DNA of 5,282 nucleotides, from the NCBI GenBank assembly GCA_023392645.1, contig JAEVYR010000512.1:1-5282 (forward strand), in the 5' to 3' direction. The DNA comes from Chloroflexota bacterium. Lineage in GTDB: Bacteria; Chloroflexota; Chloroflexia; Thermomicrobiales; UBA6265. Below, piece after piece: positions 4,558-5,282 of this stretch. A program made the translations under genes and the position numbers. How positions within the stretch are numbered: position 1 is the first letter of the stretch; each line of letters opens with the position of its first letter. The notes below the pieces were generated by a model. That model saw only the letters and a program-made list of their open reading frames with translations. It did not search any database and was not told where the DNA came from.

Positions 4558-5282
4558 GTGCGGGGTCGAGCGATACGGGTGTTTGGCGCGATGGCGTCGA
4601 TGATGATGCTGATCGGCATCGTGGGGACGCCGGCAATGGCGCGGGACGTTGCTGACGAGCGAGACCTGCGCGCGTACCTGTTCGCGGGGACGTGCGAGAC
4701 GGTTCAGAGCCAGCCGATCGCCGACATCGGCGAGATGGAGCGAGACAGCGACGTTGCCACCGCGATGACTGAGGAGGCGGAGACCGATGCGGAGGCGGCC
4801 TGGGGCGTCTCGGGTCACGTCGCGCCGTCGCTTGACGACTTGCGGGCCAGCGAGCATGTCGTCGCGATTCGCGAGAATCGGGGCGATGCGAGCCCGATCG
4901 TCGCCTGCGGGCTGATCGAGGGCGATGGCGACGCGGTCGATATCACGCTGGAACCGTTCGGCGACACCGGCCTCGAGGGGCTCGCCCGCGTCGAGACTAT
5001 CACGCGGGTCGAGGCGACGACCCGGGTCACGGTCGGTGTCCGGGAGATGTCGCCAGAAGACGCGGCCGCTCGTGACCGCGAGATGGTCGACGCGCCGGAG
5101 TTTGAGCTGACGCTGCTCGATGGTGAGACGGTCCAGCTCTCCGATTATCGCGGCAAGACCGTCGTGCTGGTGATGTGGGCATCGTGGTGCCCCTACTGCA
5201 ACGAAGAGTTCCCGATGTACGAGGAGATGTGGCAGGAGCTGCGGGACGACGATGTGGTCTTCCTCGGCGTCGGGCTCAAGAA
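4558..5282 (+). CDS. Exported TlpA/ResA-like thioredoxin fused to a two-cysteine domain (3' end outside window)
   Basis: The open frame runs 241 codons from GTG 4558 to the window edge without a stop, so the C-terminus is missing. Residues 1-28 form a Sec signal peptide (MRGRAIRVFG, hydrophobic core, cut after TPAMA). Residues about 35-165 are homologous to the mature 2950-3513 protein. They have C46 in A-G-T-C, D-I-G, then H-V-V-A-I-R-E (100-106) and C117 in I-V-A-C-G, ending in T-V-G-V-R-E. The cysteines are 71 residues apart, against 70 in the paralog. Residues from about 179 begin a TlpA-type thioredoxin fold (APEFELTLLDG, LSDYRGKTVVLVMWASW) with active site C211-P-Y-C214 followed by E-E-F-P-M-Y. 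Known relatives act outside the cytoplasmic membrane in thiol-disulfide exchange, for instance in cytochrome c maturation or peroxide defence. That the thioredoxin domain acts on the attached domain is inference. The signal peptide could remain as an anchor. Confidence 0.88.
   Translation, partial: MRGRAIRVFGAMASMMMLIGIVGTPAMARDVADERDLRAYLFAGTCETVQSQPIADIGEMERDSDVATAMTEEAETDAEAAWGVSGHVAPSLDDLRASEHVVAIRENRGDASPIVACGLIEGDGDAVDITLEPFGDTGLEGLARVETITRVEATTRVTVGVREMSPEDAAARDREMVDAPEFELTLLDGETVQLSDYRGKTVVLVMWASWCPYCNEEFPMYEEMWQELRDDDVVFLGVGLK

Overview
The window is GC-rich (roughly two thirds G+C by eye), with strong G/C preference at third codon positions and GTG used as a start in at least two genes. 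The set of genes fits a high-GC, free-living bacterium. A Chloroflexota/Thermomicrobia-type genome is my best guess, because of the combination of a DUF917 protein, a YitH-type acetyltransferase and small exported proteins of a two-cysteine type. This is inference from general knowledge; an actinobacterium is not excluded.

Left half (1-2860): three plus-strand genes sit close together and may be co-transcribed. They are a DUF917 / S-methyl-thiohydantoin-desulfurase-like protein (53-1162), a two-domain GNAT acetyltransferase of the YitH type (1184-2023) and a stand-alone ParB-like protein (2069-2860). A 23-base, hairpin-forming repeat lies just before the ribosome binding sites of the first and third of these genes. 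The three functions do not form an obvious pathway.

Right half (2950-5282): three genes encode exported proteins. The first (2950-3513, +) is a small, very acidic secreted protein with a His/Asp-rich mature N-terminus and exactly two cysteines. It converges on a minus-strand gene (4227-3589) for a Tat-exported protein of unknown function, and a strong hairpin terminator lies between them (3549-3584). The minus-strand gene is divergent, across a 330-base intergenic region full of inverted repeats, from a plus-strand gene that starts with GTG at 4558 and runs off the window. That last gene encodes a signal peptide, a domain clearly homologous to the whole mature 2950-3513 protein (two cysteines 71 residues apart, against 70 in the paralog), and then a TlpA/ResA-like thioredoxin domain with a C-P-Y-C active site.

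The most interesting point is this pair: one unnamed two-cysteine extracytoplasmic domain occurs once alone and once fused to a thioredoxin, with a Tat-exported protein encoded between them. This suggests a small extracytoplasmic redox (possibly metal- or thiol-handling) module, but its function is not established by the sequence.
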